Assembly: GCA_012718975.1 (NCBI GenBank)
Contig: JAAYBF010000036.1
Location: 1-55,140 of the forward strand
DNA from: Solirubrobacterales bacterium
GTDB lineage: Bacteria > Actinomycetota > Thermoleophilia > Solirubrobacterales > Thermoleophilaceae
Direction: 5' to 3'
Length of the DNA: 55,140 nt
This document shows, piece by piece, positions 48,421 to 55,140 of this stretch. The position numbers and the translations under genes are program-made. The first letter of the stretch is position 1; each line of letters begins with the position of its first letter. Below the pieces are notes generated by a model that made no database searches, was not told where the DNA came from, and was given only the letters and a program-made list of their open reading frames with translations.

Positions 48421-48461
48421 CGCTCGAGGTTGCGCACCCATGCCGTGCGCAACCTCGAGCG
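48421..48461 (+). terminator. Strong 17-bp stem hairpin between gpgS and the HAD gene
   Basis: CGCTCGAGGTTGCGCAC (48421-48437) is the exact reverse complement of GTGCGCAACCTCGAGCG (48445-48461), around the 7-nt loop CCATGCC. It starts 40 bp after the gpgS stop and ends 56 bp before the next start. No T run follows. It could end the gpgS transcript or be a repeat-type structured element. Confidence 0.6.
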
Positions 48462-48517
48462 GTTGCGGCGGCCGCCGCTTCGGTTGAGGTTTCGGCTGTC
48501 GGTCTAGGCTTCCCGCG

Positions 48518-49285
48518 GTGGCCGTCCGCTGCGTCTACACCGATCTCGACGGGACCCTGCTCGGGCGGGGCGCGTCGCTGTTCCACGACGGCGACGGCGA
48601 GTTCACGCTGCTCGCCGGGCGGGGGCTCGAGGCGTGCCACCGCGCCGGGGTCGAGGTCGTGCCGATCTCCGGGCGCCGCCGCGCCCAGGTGGCCGAGCCG
48701 GCGCGGCTGATCGGCGCGAGCGCCTACTGCTTCGAGATCGGCGGCGGGCTGGTGGTCGACGGGGAGGAGCGCTGGCTCTGCGGCGACTTCCAGCCGCGCG
48801 ACGGGCGGACGCCGTGGCAGCTCGTCGAGGAGTCCGGCGCCCCGGCGCTCCTGCTCGACGCCTGCGGCGGGGCGATCGAGCCGCACACCCCGTGGGACCG
48901 CGGCCGCGAGGTCACCCACGTACTGCGCGGCCGCGTCGACGTCGACGCCGCCAACGCGCTGCTCGCCGAGCGCGGCCACGGCGGGGTGCGGCTGGTCGAC
49001 AACGGCGAGATCGACGCCGACCGCAGCTGCTACCACCTGGCGCCCGCCACGGCCTCGAAGGCGGCCGCGGTCGCCGCCCACATGCGCGCCCGCGGCTACG
49101 CGCCCGACGAGTGCATCGCCGTCGGCGACTCGCGCGAGGACAGCGAGGTCGGCGCGGTCGTCGGCCGGCTCTACCTCGTCGCCAACGCCGACCCCACGAT
49201 CCCCACCGCCCCCAACCACCGCCACACCGAGTCCGCCAACGGCGCCGGCTTCTACGAGGCCGTCGTCGAGGCGCTGATGGCCTGA
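48518..49285 (+). CDS. HAD-superfamily (IIB) phosphatase, probable glucosyl/mannosyl-3-phosphoglycerate phosphatase, 255 aa
   Basis: 'YTDLDGTLLG' (motif I, Asp9 and Asp11), 'VVPISGRRRAQV' (motif II) and 'IAVGDSREDSEV' (motif IV, GDSxxD) with a large C2-type cap are the marks of Cof/MpgP-like HAD phosphatases. MpgP and its GpgP counterpart remove the phosphate from glucosyl- or mannosyl-3-phosphoglycerate. Downstream position to gpgS on the same strand, with only a hairpin between them, supports that role. The GTG at 48518 is the first start after the hairpin. A general sugar-phosphatase is the alternative. Confidence 0.82.
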   Translation: MAVRCVYTDLDGTLLGRGASLFHDGDGEFTLLAGRGLEACHRAGVEVVPISGRRRAQVAEPARLIGASAYCFEIGGGLVVDGEERWLCGDFQPRDGRTPWQLVEESGAPALLLDACGGAIEPHTPWDRGREVTHVLRGRVDVDAANALLAERGHGGVRLVDNGEIDADRSCYHLAPATASKAAAVAAHMRARGYAPDECIAVGDSREDSEVGAVVGRLYLVANADPTIPTAPNHRHTESANGAGFYEAVVEALMA

Positions 49286-49438
49286 GGCCGCCCGGCGCGC
49301 CGCCGCGCCCGCCGAGTTCTGGCCGTTCCCGGGCGCGTCCGCTCTTACCCGCGCAATGCGCGGCAAACGGCGGACGGGCGCCGGCGCCGCCGGGGAACGG
49401 CGGGTTGGAGGTTGAAACACCCGGCGGCGGCCGGTCGT

Positions 49439-50023
49439 ATGGAGGGCGTGGGCTCGGTCGAGGGGAGGACGGTGGCGCCGGGGCGGGACGCCGGTGACGC
49501 GGTGGCGCTGGTCGCGGCGGCGCGCGACGGGTCCGCGGCGGCGGTCGAGGCGCTGGTGCGCGATCACTGGGAGATGGCCCACCGCGCGGCGTTCCTGGTC
49601 ACCCAGGACGCCGCGGCCGCCGAGGACGTCGCCCAGGAGGCGATCCTCGCCGCGGTCGGCCGGCTGGACCGCTTCGACGCCCGCCGGCCGTTCGGGCCGT
49701 GGCTGCACCGGATCGTCGTCAACCGGGCGATCGACTGGGTGCGCGCCCGCCAGCGGCGCGGCGAGGTCGAGCCGGCCGCGGCGCCCGAGCCGGCGGCGCC
49801 CCCGCCCGCCGCCGGGCTGCCCGACGACGTCGTCGCGGCGCTCGCCACGCTCGACCCCGAGGACCGCGCCGTGGTCGTCCTGCGTCACCTGCTCGACCAC
49901 GACTCCGGCGAGATCGCCCGCATGCTCGGCATGCCGCCGGCCACCGTCCGCACCCGTCTGCGCCGCGCCCTGACCCGGCTGCGGCCGCTGCTCGCCGACC
50001 GCGTCGAAGGAGGACCGTCATGA
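49439..50023 (+). CDS. ECF-type RNA polymerase sigma factor, about 194 aa
   Basis: 'ALVRDHWEMAHRAAFLVTQDAAAAEDVAQEAILAAVGRLDRFDARRPFGPWLHRIVVNRAIDWVRARQRR' is sigma region 2 (core binding and -10 recognition). 'LATLDPEDRAVVVLRHLLDHDSGEIARMLGMPPATVRTRLRRALTRLRPLL' is region 4 (-35 helix-turn-helix). An Ala/Pro-rich linker lies between. ATG 49439 is used; GTG 49448 is also possible. The sequence TTGAAACA 23 bp upstream resembles an ECF -35 element and CGTATG a -10, compatible with self-activation and a leaderless start at the later GTG. It overlaps the downstream partner by 4 bp (ATGA). Confidence 0.88.
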   Translation: MEGVGSVEGRTVAPGRDAGDAVALVAAARDGSAAAVEALVRDHWEMAHRAAFLVTQDAAAAEDVAQEAILAAVGRLDRFDARRPFGPWLHRIVVNRAIDWVRARQRRGEVEPAAAPEPAAPPPAAGLPDDVVAALATLDPEDRAVVVLRHLLDHDSGEIARMLGMPPATVRTRLRRALTRLRPLLADRVEGGPS

Positions 50024-51210
50024 GCGACGAGCGGATCGCCGCCCTGCTCGCGGGCGCCGCCGTGCCCGACGCGACCGCCGCCCGCGAGGCGACCGTCGTG
50101 TCAGCGCTGCGCGCGCTCCGCGGCGAGGGGCCGGGGCGCCGGACGGGCAGCGGGAACGACCCGAAGCTCGGGAGGACGAGCACGGAACGGCCGGAGGGGG
50201 AGGCGCCCGCTCGGGCAGGCGCCGCGGGCAGTGATCCCGGGCGCGAGCCGGCCGCGCCGCGCCACCGCTGGCTGCCCCGCCTAGCCCGCCGCGGCTGGGC
50301 GATCGCCGCGCTCGCGGTCGCGCTGCTGACCGTCGCCGCCGTCAGCCCGCCGGGCCGCGCCGCGCTCGCCGGCGCCGCCGACCTGATCGGCAAGATCGGC
50401 GGCGCCCCCGCCAGCGACGGCGACGCCGGCCTCGAGTCGACCGTCCCGCCCGGCCAGCCCGGCTCCCCGACCGTCGTCGACACCGGCGAGGCCCCCGACG
50501 GCTCCCGCTACGAGTGGATCGCCTACCGGCGCGAGGAGCCCGACGGATTCGACACCTTCTGCACCCGCTTCGCATGGGTCGGCGAGCCGCTGCGCGATGC
50601 CACGGGGGGCTGTGGGTCCCCGGGTGCCTGGTCGCCCGGCGCCGTCTGGCTCTGGGGTCGTCGGACCAAGCCGCCGGCCGGAGGCGGCGGGGGAGGCGAC
50701 TACATGCTGATCGGCGGGGTCAAGAACCGGGTCGGGGAGTTGCGGATCATCTATCGCCGTCCGGGCGGGGAGCGGGTCGACCTGCCCGTCGACCTCGCCC
50801 GCGTCCGCGGCCCGTTGCTGCGCCGCGCCGGTGGCACGCGGCCCTTCACGCTGGTCACCGCGTTCATCCCGTCCGCCTGGGTGCGCGCGGACCGGCTGCG
50901 CGAGCGGTACATGATCAGGTCGCTCTCGCTCGTCAATCCCGCGGTCCCCTACCCTCGCCTCTACCACCCGCGCTTCAGGCGCTGCATCGCGCGCCACGGC
51001 GGGCTCTTCCGGCGCGGTTGGATCGACGTCTACGCCTACGACCGCGCCGGCCGACAGATCGCGGCGCTGCGCAGCCGCACGACCAGGCCGCCGGTACCGG
51101 AGTGCGAGGCGCTGAAACGGCTTCCTCAGGATCGCGGCGTGCACCGCCTCACGACGCCGAAGGCGCCGCCGCCCGAGCCCCCGCCGCCGCGACCATCGAC
51201 CTCGGACTGA
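50020..51210 (+). CDS. Membrane-anchored partner of the ECF sigma factor (probable anti-sigma), 396 aa
   Basis: ATG 50020 overlaps the sigma-factor stop. Residues 1-85 are cytoplasmic and charged, one helix ('GWAIAALAVALLTVAAVSPP', about 90-110) crosses the membrane, and about 285 residues lie outside: a beta-rich domain with Cys pairs ('FCTRFAWVGEPLRDATGGCG', 'FRRCIARHGGLF', 'VPECEALK') and a Pro-rich end. Position and layout are those of one-helix anti-sigma factors; no HxxxCxxC zinc site is seen, so it is not the ZAS type. It probably holds the sigma factor until an envelope signal is sensed. The signal is unknown. Confidence 0.75.
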   Translation: MSDERIAALLAGAAVPDATAAREATVVSALRALRGEGPGRRTGSGNDPKLGRTSTERPEGEAPARAGAAGSDPGREPAAPRHRWLPRLARRGWAIAALAVALLTVAAVSPPGRAALAGAADLIGKIGGAPASDGDAGLESTVPPGQPGSPTVVDTGEAPDGSRYEWIAYRREEPDGFDTFCTRFAWVGEPLRDATGGCGSPGAWSPGAVWLWGRRTKPPAGGGGGGDYMLIGGVKNRVGELRIIYRRPGGERVDLPVDLARVRGPLLRRAGGTRPFTLVTAFIPSAWVRADRLRERYMIRSLSLVNPAVPYPRLYHPRFRRCIARHGGLFRRGWIDVYAYDRAGRQIAALRSRTTRPPVPECEALKRLPQDRGVHRLTTPKAPPPEPPPPRPSTSD

Positions 51211-51233
51211 CCGCGGGCCGCCGCCGCGGTCAG
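51207..51233. terminator. Bidirectional terminator-like hairpin, 10-bp stem
   Basis: CTGACCGCGG (51207-51216) pairs exactly with CCGCGGTCAG (51224-51233), with a 7-nt loop. It covers the stop codons of the convergent anti-sigma (ends 51210) and glycerate kinase (ends 51230) genes, so it likely ends both transcripts. Confidence 0.7.
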
Positions 51234-52255
51234 GCGCTCGCGCTGGCGAGGACGGTCTCGGCGAGGCGGTGGCCGGCGGCGGTGAGGCCGGCGGGGTTGG
51301 TGGCCTCGGTGACGGTCTGGAGGTCGAGGATGCGCTCCTCGAAGGTGTCGAGGGTGCAGCCGCCGACGATCGCGTGGCAGGCGACGCCGGACTGGCGGGC
51401 GCGGGTCGCGACCTCGAAGACCGCCTTGCCCTGGAAGGTCTGGCGGTCGAGGCGGCCCTCGCCGCAGACGACCAGCGACGCGCCCGCCATCGCGGCGTCG
51501 AAGCCGACCGCGTCGAGCACCGCCTGGGCGCCCTGGACGAGGTCGGCGCCGTGCCAGGCCCAGAGGCCGCCGGAGAGGCCGCCGGCCGCGCCGGTCAGCG
51601 GCACGCCGCGCGGGTCGCGCGGCGCCTTGCGCGCCAGCCGCGCCAGCCGCTGCTCCAGCCGGCGCACGGTCGCGGGATCGGCGCCCTTCTGCGGGGCGAA
51701 GATCCGCGGCGCCTGCTCCCAGGCGTTGCGGGTGTCGCACCACACCTCGATCGGCGGTGCGATGCCGGCGTCGGCCAGCGCCGCCACCGCGCCCGCGCCG
51801 CCGTCGGTGGTCGCCGAGCCGCCGACGGTCACCACCACCCGCCGCGCGCCCGCCTCGACCGCCGCGACGATCAGCTCGCCGGTGCCCCGGGTCGAGGCCG
51901 CGAACGCGTCCCGGTCGGCCTCCTCCACGAGCGCCAACCCGCTCGCCCGCGCGCACTCCACGACCGCCACCGGGCCCGCGCCCGCCGGGCGCCCGCGCCG
52001 GCCCGACAGCCGCTCGAGCAGCGCGAAGTCGGCCTCGACCGGCCGGCCGAGCGGGTCTCCGACCGTCGCCGAGCGCAGCTCGCCGCCGAGCGTCGAGACG
52101 AGCGCCTCGAGCGTCCCCTCGCCGCCGTCGGCGACCGGCAGCTCGATCGCGTCCAGCCCGCCCGCGCGCAGCCCGGCCGCGATCGACGCCGCGACCCGGC
52201 CGGCGCTGTAGGTCCCCTTGAACTTGTCCGGCGCGACGAGGGCGGGGGCGAGCAT
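51230..52255 (-). CDS. Glycerate kinase (GlxK/GarK family), 341 aa
   Basis: 'VAPDKFKGTYSAGRVAASIAAGL' at the start and 'LPVADGGEGTLEALV' are hallmarks of the class I glycerate-2-kinase family (GarK/GlxK). 'VGGSATTDGGAGAVAAL' and 'GAAGGLSGGLWAW' are further conserved loops, and 'VCGEGRLDRQTFQGKAV' near the C-terminus completes the active site. It phosphorylates D-glycerate. With gpgS and the phosphatase 2-4 kb away, it may recycle glycerate released from glucosylglycerate, but a role in glyoxylate metabolism is equally possible. ATG 52255 lies next to an inverted repeat at 52296-52338 that may be its operator. Confidence 0.9.
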   Translation of the reverse strand: MLAPALVAPDKFKGTYSAGRVAASIAAGLRAGGLDAIELPVADGGEGTLEALVSTLGGELRSATVGDPLGRPVEADFALLERLSGRRGRPAGAGPVAVVECARASGLALVEEADRDAFAASTRGTGELIVAAVEAGARRVVVTVGGSATTDGGAGAVAALADAGIAPPIEVWCDTRNAWEQAPRIFAPQKGADPATVRRLEQRLARLARKAPRDPRGVPLTGAAGGLSGGLWAWHGADLVQGAQAVLDAVGFDAAMAGASLVVCGEGRLDRQTFQGKAVFEVATRARQSGVACHAIVGGCTLDTFEERILDLQTVTEATNPAGLTAAGHRLAETVLASASA

Positions 52256-52295
52256 CGCGCGACATGATCGCGCACCGCCGCCGCGCCCCGGACCT

Positions 52296-52338
52296 CGATG
52301 AGTAATAGGACCGCCCTAGACAGCACGGTTACTCATCG
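52296..52338. promoter_or_regulatory. Inverted repeat CGATGAGTAA / TTACTCATCG upstream of glycerate kinase
   Basis: Two perfect 10-bp arms (52296-52305 and 52329-52338) are separated by 23 nt, which contain TAGG...CCTA as a smaller nested repeat. The site is 41 bp upstream of the glycerate-kinase ATG and 48 bp downstream of the HMG-CoA-lyase-like gene stop, in an otherwise gene-free gap of 130 bp. It may be an operator or part of the promoter for the kinase, or a terminator for the other gene. Confidence 0.55.
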
Positions 52339-52385
52339 GGCATCCTGGGCCGGCGGCCTCGCCCGGCCGTACACGGGTGGCCGGG

Positions 52386-53309
52386 TCAGCCGCGGGCCGG
52401 CGCCCAGTCGACCGGCCCGGCCACGAGCGTGTGCGAGCCCAGCGGGCGGCCGAGGACCTGCTGGACGGCGTGGGAGGCGTCGAGCAGCTTCGCCAGGTCG
52501 ATCCCGGTCGGGTGGCCCATCTCGTGCAGCATCGAGACGAGGTCCTCGGTCGCGACGTTGCCGGTCGCGCCGGGCGGCACCGGGCAGCCGCCGAGCTCGC
52601 CGAAGCTCGACTCGAACGAGCGGCAGCCCGCGTCGAGCGCCGCCACCACGTTCGCGAGCGCCTGGCCGCGCGTGTTGTGGAAGTGGGCGGTCAGCTCGCA
52701 CTCGACATGGTCGGCGGCGCGGGCGAACAGCTCGGCGACCTGGCGCGGGTTCGCCATCCCGGTCGTGTCGGCGAGACCGATCTCGTCGGCGCCGGCGGCG
52801 GCGAGCCGGTCGCAGATCCCCAGCACGCGGTCGGGGTCGACGGCGCCCTCGTAGGGGCAGCCGAACGCGGTCGAGAGCACCGCGACGGTCCGCAGGCCCT
52901 CGCCGCGGGCGTCGGCGATCGTCGCGCCGACCCCGGCCAGGGACTCGTCCACCGAGCGGTTGACGTTCGCCCGGTTGTGCGACTCAGACGCGCTCAGGAA
53001 GAGGCTCACCTCGTCGATCCGGTCGCGCTGGGCGAGCGCCCGCTCGAGCCCGCGCCGGTTGGGCACCAGCACCGTGACAGACACGGTCTCGGGGATGTCG
53101 GCGCGCGCGAGCACCTCGGCGCCGTCGGCGAGCTGGGGGATCACGTCGGGCCGGACGAAGCTCGTCAGCTCCAGCCGCCGCAGCCCGGTGCGCGCCAGCA
53201 GCTCCACCAGGCGGACCTTGTCGTCGGTGGCGATCGTCTCGGGCTCGTTCTGGAAGCCGTCGCGCGGGCCGACCTCGCGGATGGTCACCGCCGCCGTGTC
53301 CGCCGTCAC
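52386..53309 (-). CDS. Hydroxymethylglutaryl-CoA lyase (HMGL-like), 307 aa
   Basis: 'IREVGPRDGFQNEP' at the start, 'LTSFVRPDVIPQLADG', 'AHFHNTRGQALANV' (metal-binding HxH) and 'FGELGGCPVPPGATGNVATEDLV' (catalytic Cys in GGCP) identify the HMGL/isopropylmalate-synthase-type TIM barrel of the HMG-CoA-lyase branch. It cleaves HMG-CoA into acetoacetate and acetyl-CoA, the end of leucine breakdown. The GTG at 53309 overlaps the BCAT stop (GTGA). A related lyase in another acyl-CoA pathway is the alternative. Position after leucine-dehydrogenase-like and BCAT genes supports leucine degradation. Confidence 0.88.
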   Translation of the reverse strand: MTADTAAVTIREVGPRDGFQNEPETIATDDKVRLVELLARTGLRRLELTSFVRPDVIPQLADGAEVLARADIPETVSVTVLVPNRRGLERALAQRDRIDEVSLFLSASESHNRANVNRSVDESLAGVGATIADARGEGLRTVAVLSTAFGCPYEGAVDPDRVLGICDRLAAAGADEIGLADTTGMANPRQVAELFARAADHVECELTAHFHNTRGQALANVVAALDAGCRSFESSFGELGGCPVPPGATGNVATEDLVSMLHEMGHPTGIDLAKLLDASHAVQQVLGRPLGSHTLVAGPVDWAPARG

Positions 53310-54247
53310 GGCGCCGGCACCTCCAGCGCCCCGGCCGCGACCGGCTCGCTCCAGTGCGCCCAGCGCTCGGTGCGGCCGTGCAGGGCGTCGTCGAGGGCGC
53401 TCTGGAGGCGGAGCGTCACCGGGCCGGGGCGGCCGTCGCCGACCACCCGGTCGTCGACCTCGCGCACCGGCGTCAGCTCGGCCGCGGTCCCGGTCACGAA
53501 CACCTCGTCGGCGATGTAGAGCTCGTGGCGGCCGACGTTGCGCTCGGCGACCTCGAGCCCGAGGTCGCGTGCGATCGCGATCGTCGACTGGCGGGTGATG
53601 CCGTCGAGGATCGCGTTGCACAGCGTCGGCGTCGCGATCCGCCCGTCGCGGACGACGAAGACGTTCTCGGCGGCGCCCTCGCTGACGTGGCCGGTCGAGT
53701 CGAGCAGGATCGCCTCCTCGTAGCCGGCGCGCTGGGCCTCGACGCTCGCGAGCACCGAGTTGAGGTAGTGGCCGGCGGCCTTCGCCGCCGGCAGCAGCGA
53801 CTCCTCGGAGATCCGCTGCCAGGAGGAGACCTTCGCACGGATGCCGTCGCGCTTGCCGGCCTCGCCGAGGTAGGCGCCCCACTCCCAGACGGCGATCGCG
53901 ACGGTCGTGCTGGCGCCGAGCGGGCAGACGCGCATCGTGCCGTCGGCGGAGACGGGGAAGGCGATCGGCCGCACGTAGCAGGAGGCCAGCCCCGAGCGGG
54001 CGACCAGCTCGTGGGTCGCGGCGCGCAGCTCGTCGCGCGAGTAGGGGATCTCGAGCGCGTAGAGCGTCGCGGAGTCGAGCAGGCGGTCGAGGTGGTCGTC
54101 GAGGCGGAAGAGCGCCGGGCCACGCGGGGTGGCGTAGGCGCGGATGCCCTCGAAGACCGCGGTGCCGTAGTGGAGGCCGTGGCAGAGCAGCGGCACGGTC
54201 GCCTCCTGCGCCGGCATGATCTCGCCGTCGACCCAGGCGAGGCTCAT
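53306..54247 (-). CDS. ilvE: Branched-chain amino-acid aminotransferase (class IV PLP), 313 aa
   Basis: 'VPLLCHGLHYGTAVFEGIRAY' opens a fold-type IV aminotransferase. 'FRLDDHLDRLLDSATLY', 'SLLPAAKAAGHYLNSVLA' (PLP Lys in PAAKA), 'AILLDSTGHVSEGAAENVFVV' and 'ITRQSTIAIARDLG' are the classical IlvE blocks, with length normal. It interconverts leucine, isoleucine and valine with their keto acids. ATG 54247 overlaps the upstream dehydrogenase stop (ATGA). The 543-residue open frame is a longer shadow of the previous gene. D-amino-acid transaminase or ADC lyase are less likely. Confidence 0.92.
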   Translation of the reverse strand: MSLAWVDGEIMPAQEATVPLLCHGLHYGTAVFEGIRAYATPRGPALFRLDDHLDRLLDSATLYALEIPYSRDELRAATHELVARSGLASCYVRPIAFPVSADGTMRVCPLGASTTVAIAVWEWGAYLGEAGKRDGIRAKVSSWQRISEESLLPAAKAAGHYLNSVLASVEAQRAGYEEAILLDSTGHVSEGAAENVFVVRDGRIATPTLCNAILDGITRQSTIAIARDLGLEVAERNVGRHELYIADEVFVTGTAAELTPVREVDDRVVGDGRPGPVTLRLQSALDDALHGRTERWAHWSEPVAAGALEVPAP

Positions 54248-55140
54248 ACCGCCACCGCCTCGCCGGCCGGGGCGCTGCGCGCCGCTGCGATCCGGGCACG
54301 CGCCCGCTCGACGGCGACGTCGGCCGCGCGGCGGCGGCTGGCGCGCGCGTCGAGCAGCACCGAGCGGGTCCGCTCGCGCGCGGCGGCGAGCGCCCGCTCG
54401 AGCGCGGCCGGGTCGTCGACCGCGCGCCGCTGCAGGTCGGCGTGGACGAGGCCGCCGCAGTTGGCCATGAAGTCGGGCACGTAGAGGATCCCGCGCCGCG
54501 CCAGCGCCGTCGCGGCGCGCTCGCCGTCGAGCGGGTTGTTCGCCGCGCCGCAGACCACGCGGCAGCGCACGACCGCGGCCGCCTGCTCGTCGATCAGCCC
54601 GCCGAGCGCGCAGGGGGCGAGCACGTCGAGCCCGGCGGCCAGTACCGCGGCCGGGCTCGGCGCGCGCTCCATGCCGGCGTCGACCAGCGGCGCGGCGGCC
54701 GCGTCGAGCGGGTCGCAGCCGACGACGGTCGCGCCGGCGTGAAGCAGCATCCGCGCGAGCCGGCCGCCGACCTTGCCGAGCCCGACCACGCCGACGCGGC
54801 GGCCGGCGAGCCCGGGGTCGCCGTCGAGCGCCTCGAGCGCGGCGCCGATCGCGTCGAACACGGTGCGGGCGGTGGCGGGCGAGGGGTCGCCGTCGCCGCC
54901 GGGGGCGCCGCTGCGTCCGACGACGTGGCGGGTCCACTGGGCGACGAGGTCCATGTCGGCGGTCGTGGTGCCGACGTCCTCGGCGGTGATGTAGGCGCCG
55001 TCGAGCCGCTCGATCTCGCGCGCGAGGACGACGATCCGGGCGCGCCGCAGCGGGGCGGGCGCGCCATCGTCGATCAGCACCGCCTTGCCGCCGCCGAGGT
55101 CGAGCCCGGCCGAGGCGGCCTTCAGGGTCATCGCGCGCGA
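54244..55140 (-). CDS. Leu/Val/Phe-dehydrogenase-like protein (5' end beyond window)
   Basis: The frame is open to the right edge. The Met at 55131 is not the start: residues before it ('SRA') and 'MTLKAASAGLDLGGGKAVL' align with the middle of the catalytic domain of amino-acid dehydrogenases, where 'GGGKAV' holds the catalytic Lys. 'YITAEDVGTTTADMDLVAQWT' and the NAD Rossmann motif 'VGVVGLGKVGGRLARML' follow, then 'LAPCALGGLI' and 'GAANNPL'. This is the Leu/Phe/Val dehydrogenase group (deaminating, NAD-dependent). It is the first visible gene of a three-gene overlapping operon with BCAT and HMG-CoA-lyase-like genes. Confidence 0.9.
   Translation of the reverse strand, partial: SRAMTLKAASAGLDLGGGKAVLIDDGAPAPLRRARIVVLAREIERLDGAYITAEDVGTTTADMDLVAQWTRHVVGRSGAPGGDGDPSPATARTVFDAIGAALEALDGDPGLAGRRVGVVGLGKVGGRLARMLLHAGATVVGCDPLDAAAAPLVDAGMERAPSPAAVLAAGLDVLAPCALGGLIDEQAAAVVRCRVVCGAANNPLDGERAATALARRGILYVPDFMANCGGLVHADLQRRAVDDPAALERALAAARERTRSVLLDARASRRRAADVAVERARARIAAARSAPAGEAVAV

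Noticed and set aside
1-55140. CRISPR array, rRNA genes, insertion sequences with transposase
   Set aside because: No regularly spaced direct repeats, no rRNA-like sequence and no DDE-type or HUH-type transposase motif were seen.

Overview
This window is from a high-GC actinobacterium, most likely of the class Thermoleophilia (Solirubrobacterales-like). The clue is a secreted protein with the 'AYLALFVALGGTSYAA' leader followed by GxVGTxQLKxGAV-type repeats, together with several very GC-rich, Ala/Arg-rich envelope proteins. That assignment is inference from protein style, not from a marker gene.

The window splits at a tRNA-Phe(GAA) gene at 40877-40949. To its right (about 41-55 kb) is ordinary chromosome: a 14-helix MFS exporter, a DUF3352 lipoprotein, an M23 peptidase, an MrfA/YprA-type helicase, glucosyl-3-phosphoglycerate synthase with a HAD phosphatase and a glycerate kinase nearby, an ECF sigma factor with its membrane partner, and a tightly overlapped branched-chain amino-acid set (leucine-dehydrogenase-like, BCAT, HMG-CoA-lyase-like).

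Everything to the left (1-40.8 kb) reads as an island whose right end abuts the 3' end of the tRNA. It has three layers. (a) 1-9.4 kb, lower in GC: the end of a tyrosine recombinase, a pair of convergent genes framed by a 23-bp inverted repeat, a frameshifted endonuclease/exonuclease/phosphatase-family gene, a PLD-like nuclease, a HAD-like/UbiA-like membrane pair, and a gene pair whose second member joins an EVE-type modified-base reader to a PD-(D/E)XK nuclease. (b) 9.4-29.7 kb, very high GC: a secreted-protein/sigma-factor operon, then a long polarised operon of overlapping genes for an actinobacterial conjugative element. This runs TcpC/VirB8-like, VirB2-like, TcpE-like, VirB4, VirB6-like, cell-wall hydrolase, coupling protein, replication-relaxation protein, DNA methyltransferase, excisionase-like protein and tyrosine integrase. 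(c) 29.7-40.6 kb, lower GC again: a complete dndBCDEA phosphorothioation operon, with an AIPR-family gene and a coupled GHKL-ATPase/HEPN gene pair where dndFGH would often be found.

Two parts could be undescribed systems. The first is the 23-bp inverted repeat beside a recombinase: each copy carries the GTG start of the gene it borders, so inversion would swap which gene follows the recombinase gene. The second is the AIPR + GHKL + HEPN set facing the dnd operon, a candidate phosphorothioate-linked effector module. The EVE-nuclease fusion and an integrase with a helix-turn-helix inserted in its catalytic domain are also notable. No CRISPR array, rRNA or insertion sequence was seen.
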